Both the position numbers and the translations under genes were made by a program. A stretch of DNA of 64,000 nucleotides from Marinibacterium anthonyi (lineage in GTDB: Bacteria > Pseudomonadota > Alphaproteobacteria > Rhodobacterales > Rhodobacteraceae): contig CP031585.1 in assembly GCA_003217735.2 (NCBI GenBank), positions 4,141,501 through 4,205,500 of the forward strand. The letters run 5' to 3'. The notes under the pieces are model-generated. The model saw only the letters and a list, made by a program, of their open reading frames with translations. It had not been told where the DNA came from and did not search any database. This document shows, piece after piece, positions 63,295 through 64,000 of the stretch (its first letter is position 1; the number at the start of each line of letters is the position of its first letter).

Positions 63295-64000
63295 TCAATT
63301 GGATAATAGCGCAGCAAAGAAAGCCTCGCCACTCTCATGTAATTCCGCACGCCAGCCATTGGCCAGGCCGGCCAGCGGCGCGGCCTTCAGATCGTCGCCG
63401 CTCCACACCGCCGGGCTCGCCATGAGCGCCGCGTAGGGCCGCCCGGTTTCGCGCCATTCGGGCACCTGCGACAGGCCCTTGCGCCCCAGGGCGGCGATGC
63501 GGATGTCGTCCTGGTCCACCGGCCCCTGCAGCAGCCAGCGGCCATCCCAGACCTGGCCGGGTCCGGCCGTGCGGTCGCGCACGGCGGCATATTCCCGGCA
63601 GACCCGGATCGCGCGGTCCCCCACCAGCAACCGGCAGCCGCCCAACGTTGCACCGCGCCCGTGGCGCAGCGCGTCGATGGCCTCGGACACGGCGGCGCGG
63701 CGGGGCGGATAATCGCTGCGCGCGATCCAGGCCACCGCGCGCAGCAGCAGCCGGCGGGCGATTTCCTCGGGCAGCACGCGAAAGCCGCGCAGGTCGATCA
63801 CCACGTCGCCGGCATCCAGTTCGGCGATGTCGCGCGCGGCGACGAACGTGTACCAGTCCAGCGCCTCGCGCGCCGCCGCCATGTAGGTCGCCACGCTCGA
63901 CAACGCCTGCGCGGTGATCCCCAGCGGCGCCAGCTGATCAAGCGCCGCGCGCATCTGGATCCGTTCGTATTTCGGGTCTTCGTTGGACGGATCCTCGCGC
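63295..64000 (-). CDS. tilS: tRNA(Ile)-lysidine synthase, C-terminal part (truncated by window edge)
   Basis: The frame is open to the window end; the start and P-loop region lie beyond 64000. The segment REDPSNEDPKYERIQMR, just at the edge, is the conserved DPSN..R element of TilS after its N-terminal ATP-pyrophosphatase domain, followed by an alanine-rich helical domain and a less-conserved C-terminal domain. TilS modifies the anticodon C34 of tRNA-Ile2 to lysidine. It sits immediately upstream of ftsH on the same strand, 74 bases apart. Confidence 0.88.
   Translation of the reverse strand, partial: REDPSNEDPKYERIQMRAALDQLAPLGITAQALSSVATYMAAAREALDWYTFVAARDIAELDAGDVVIDLRGFRVLPEEIARRLLLRAVAWIARSDYPPRRAAVSEAIDALRHGRGATLGGCRLLVGDRAIRVCREYAAVRDRTAGPGQVWDGRWLLQGPVDQDDIRIAALGRKGLSQVPEWRETGRPYAALMASPAVWSGDDLKAAPLAGLANGWRAELHESGEAFFAALLSN

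Overview
The window is a gene-dense, high-GC stretch of an alphaproteobacterial chromosome. Gene content and order fit the Rhodobacterales (Roseobacter/Rhodobacteraceae group): an aa3-type cytochrome oxidase operon (ctaC-ctaB-small protein-ctaG-ctaE-SURF1) running into thrC, an M16 peptidase and a RimJ-like acetyltransferase; a DUF1178 protein; fhs next to folD; a ligase-associated helicase/endonuclease pair; and a compact tad pilus locus. The assignment is inferred from gene content only; no rRNA or tRNA gene was seen. No CRISPR array, transposase, integrase or phage gene was found.

Layout. 1-4205: 3' part of a BMP-type (nucleoside/simple-sugar) ABC importer operon (ATPase, two permeases, binding protein) closed by a strong terminator. 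4216-13217: mostly single housekeeping or stress genes (CBS protein, SHOCT protein, aldo/keto reductase + DUF938, AhpD-like protein, D-lactate-type FAD dehydrogenase, a short-chain-dehydrogenase remnant, DUF1178, Nudix, EcsC, GNAT, flavin reductase). 13351-20165: SulP transporter, mtnP-lysE, a small ribbon-helix-helix gene with a striking palindrome, a 36-codon ORF and apt, a second FAD dehydrogenase, a metallo-beta-lactamase-fold protein. 20378-27857 (minus): cytochrome oxidase biogenesis, then threonine synthase, peptidase and acetyltransferase. 28027-33536: tldD, dprA, topA. 33665-36964: a two-subunit 3-oxoacid CoA-transferase whose subunit genes are separated by a GSCFA-domain gene and a GSSH-motif gene. 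37037-50930: lytic transglycosylase, then a tad locus (three small pilin-like genes, cpaB, cpaC, OmpA lipoprotein, cpaE, cpaF, tadB, tadC, two TPR lipoproteins, prepilin peptidase) ending in an uncharacterised AAA ATPase. 51013-57470: EmrB-type efflux pump divergent from a MarR regulator, then ligase-associated helicase and PdeM-like phosphoesterase, and a membrane LytTR protein. 57608-64000: folD, fhs, MOSC protein, ftsH and the 3' part of tilS.

Most interesting for follow-up: the GSCFA/GSSH pair inside the CoA-transferase operon; the small RHH gene with its 30-bp palindrome over a promoter for a 36-codon ORF upstream of apt; near-identical tandem pilins with Asp-Trp where Flp pilins have Glu-Tyr; the AAA ATPase at the end of the tad locus; a MarR gene with no canonical start codon but a good Shine-Dalgarno in front of ATC; and a recurring intergenic motif (GGGTATTT...AAAGAAGC) at gene ends, five copies here, two of them part of terminator-like hairpins.
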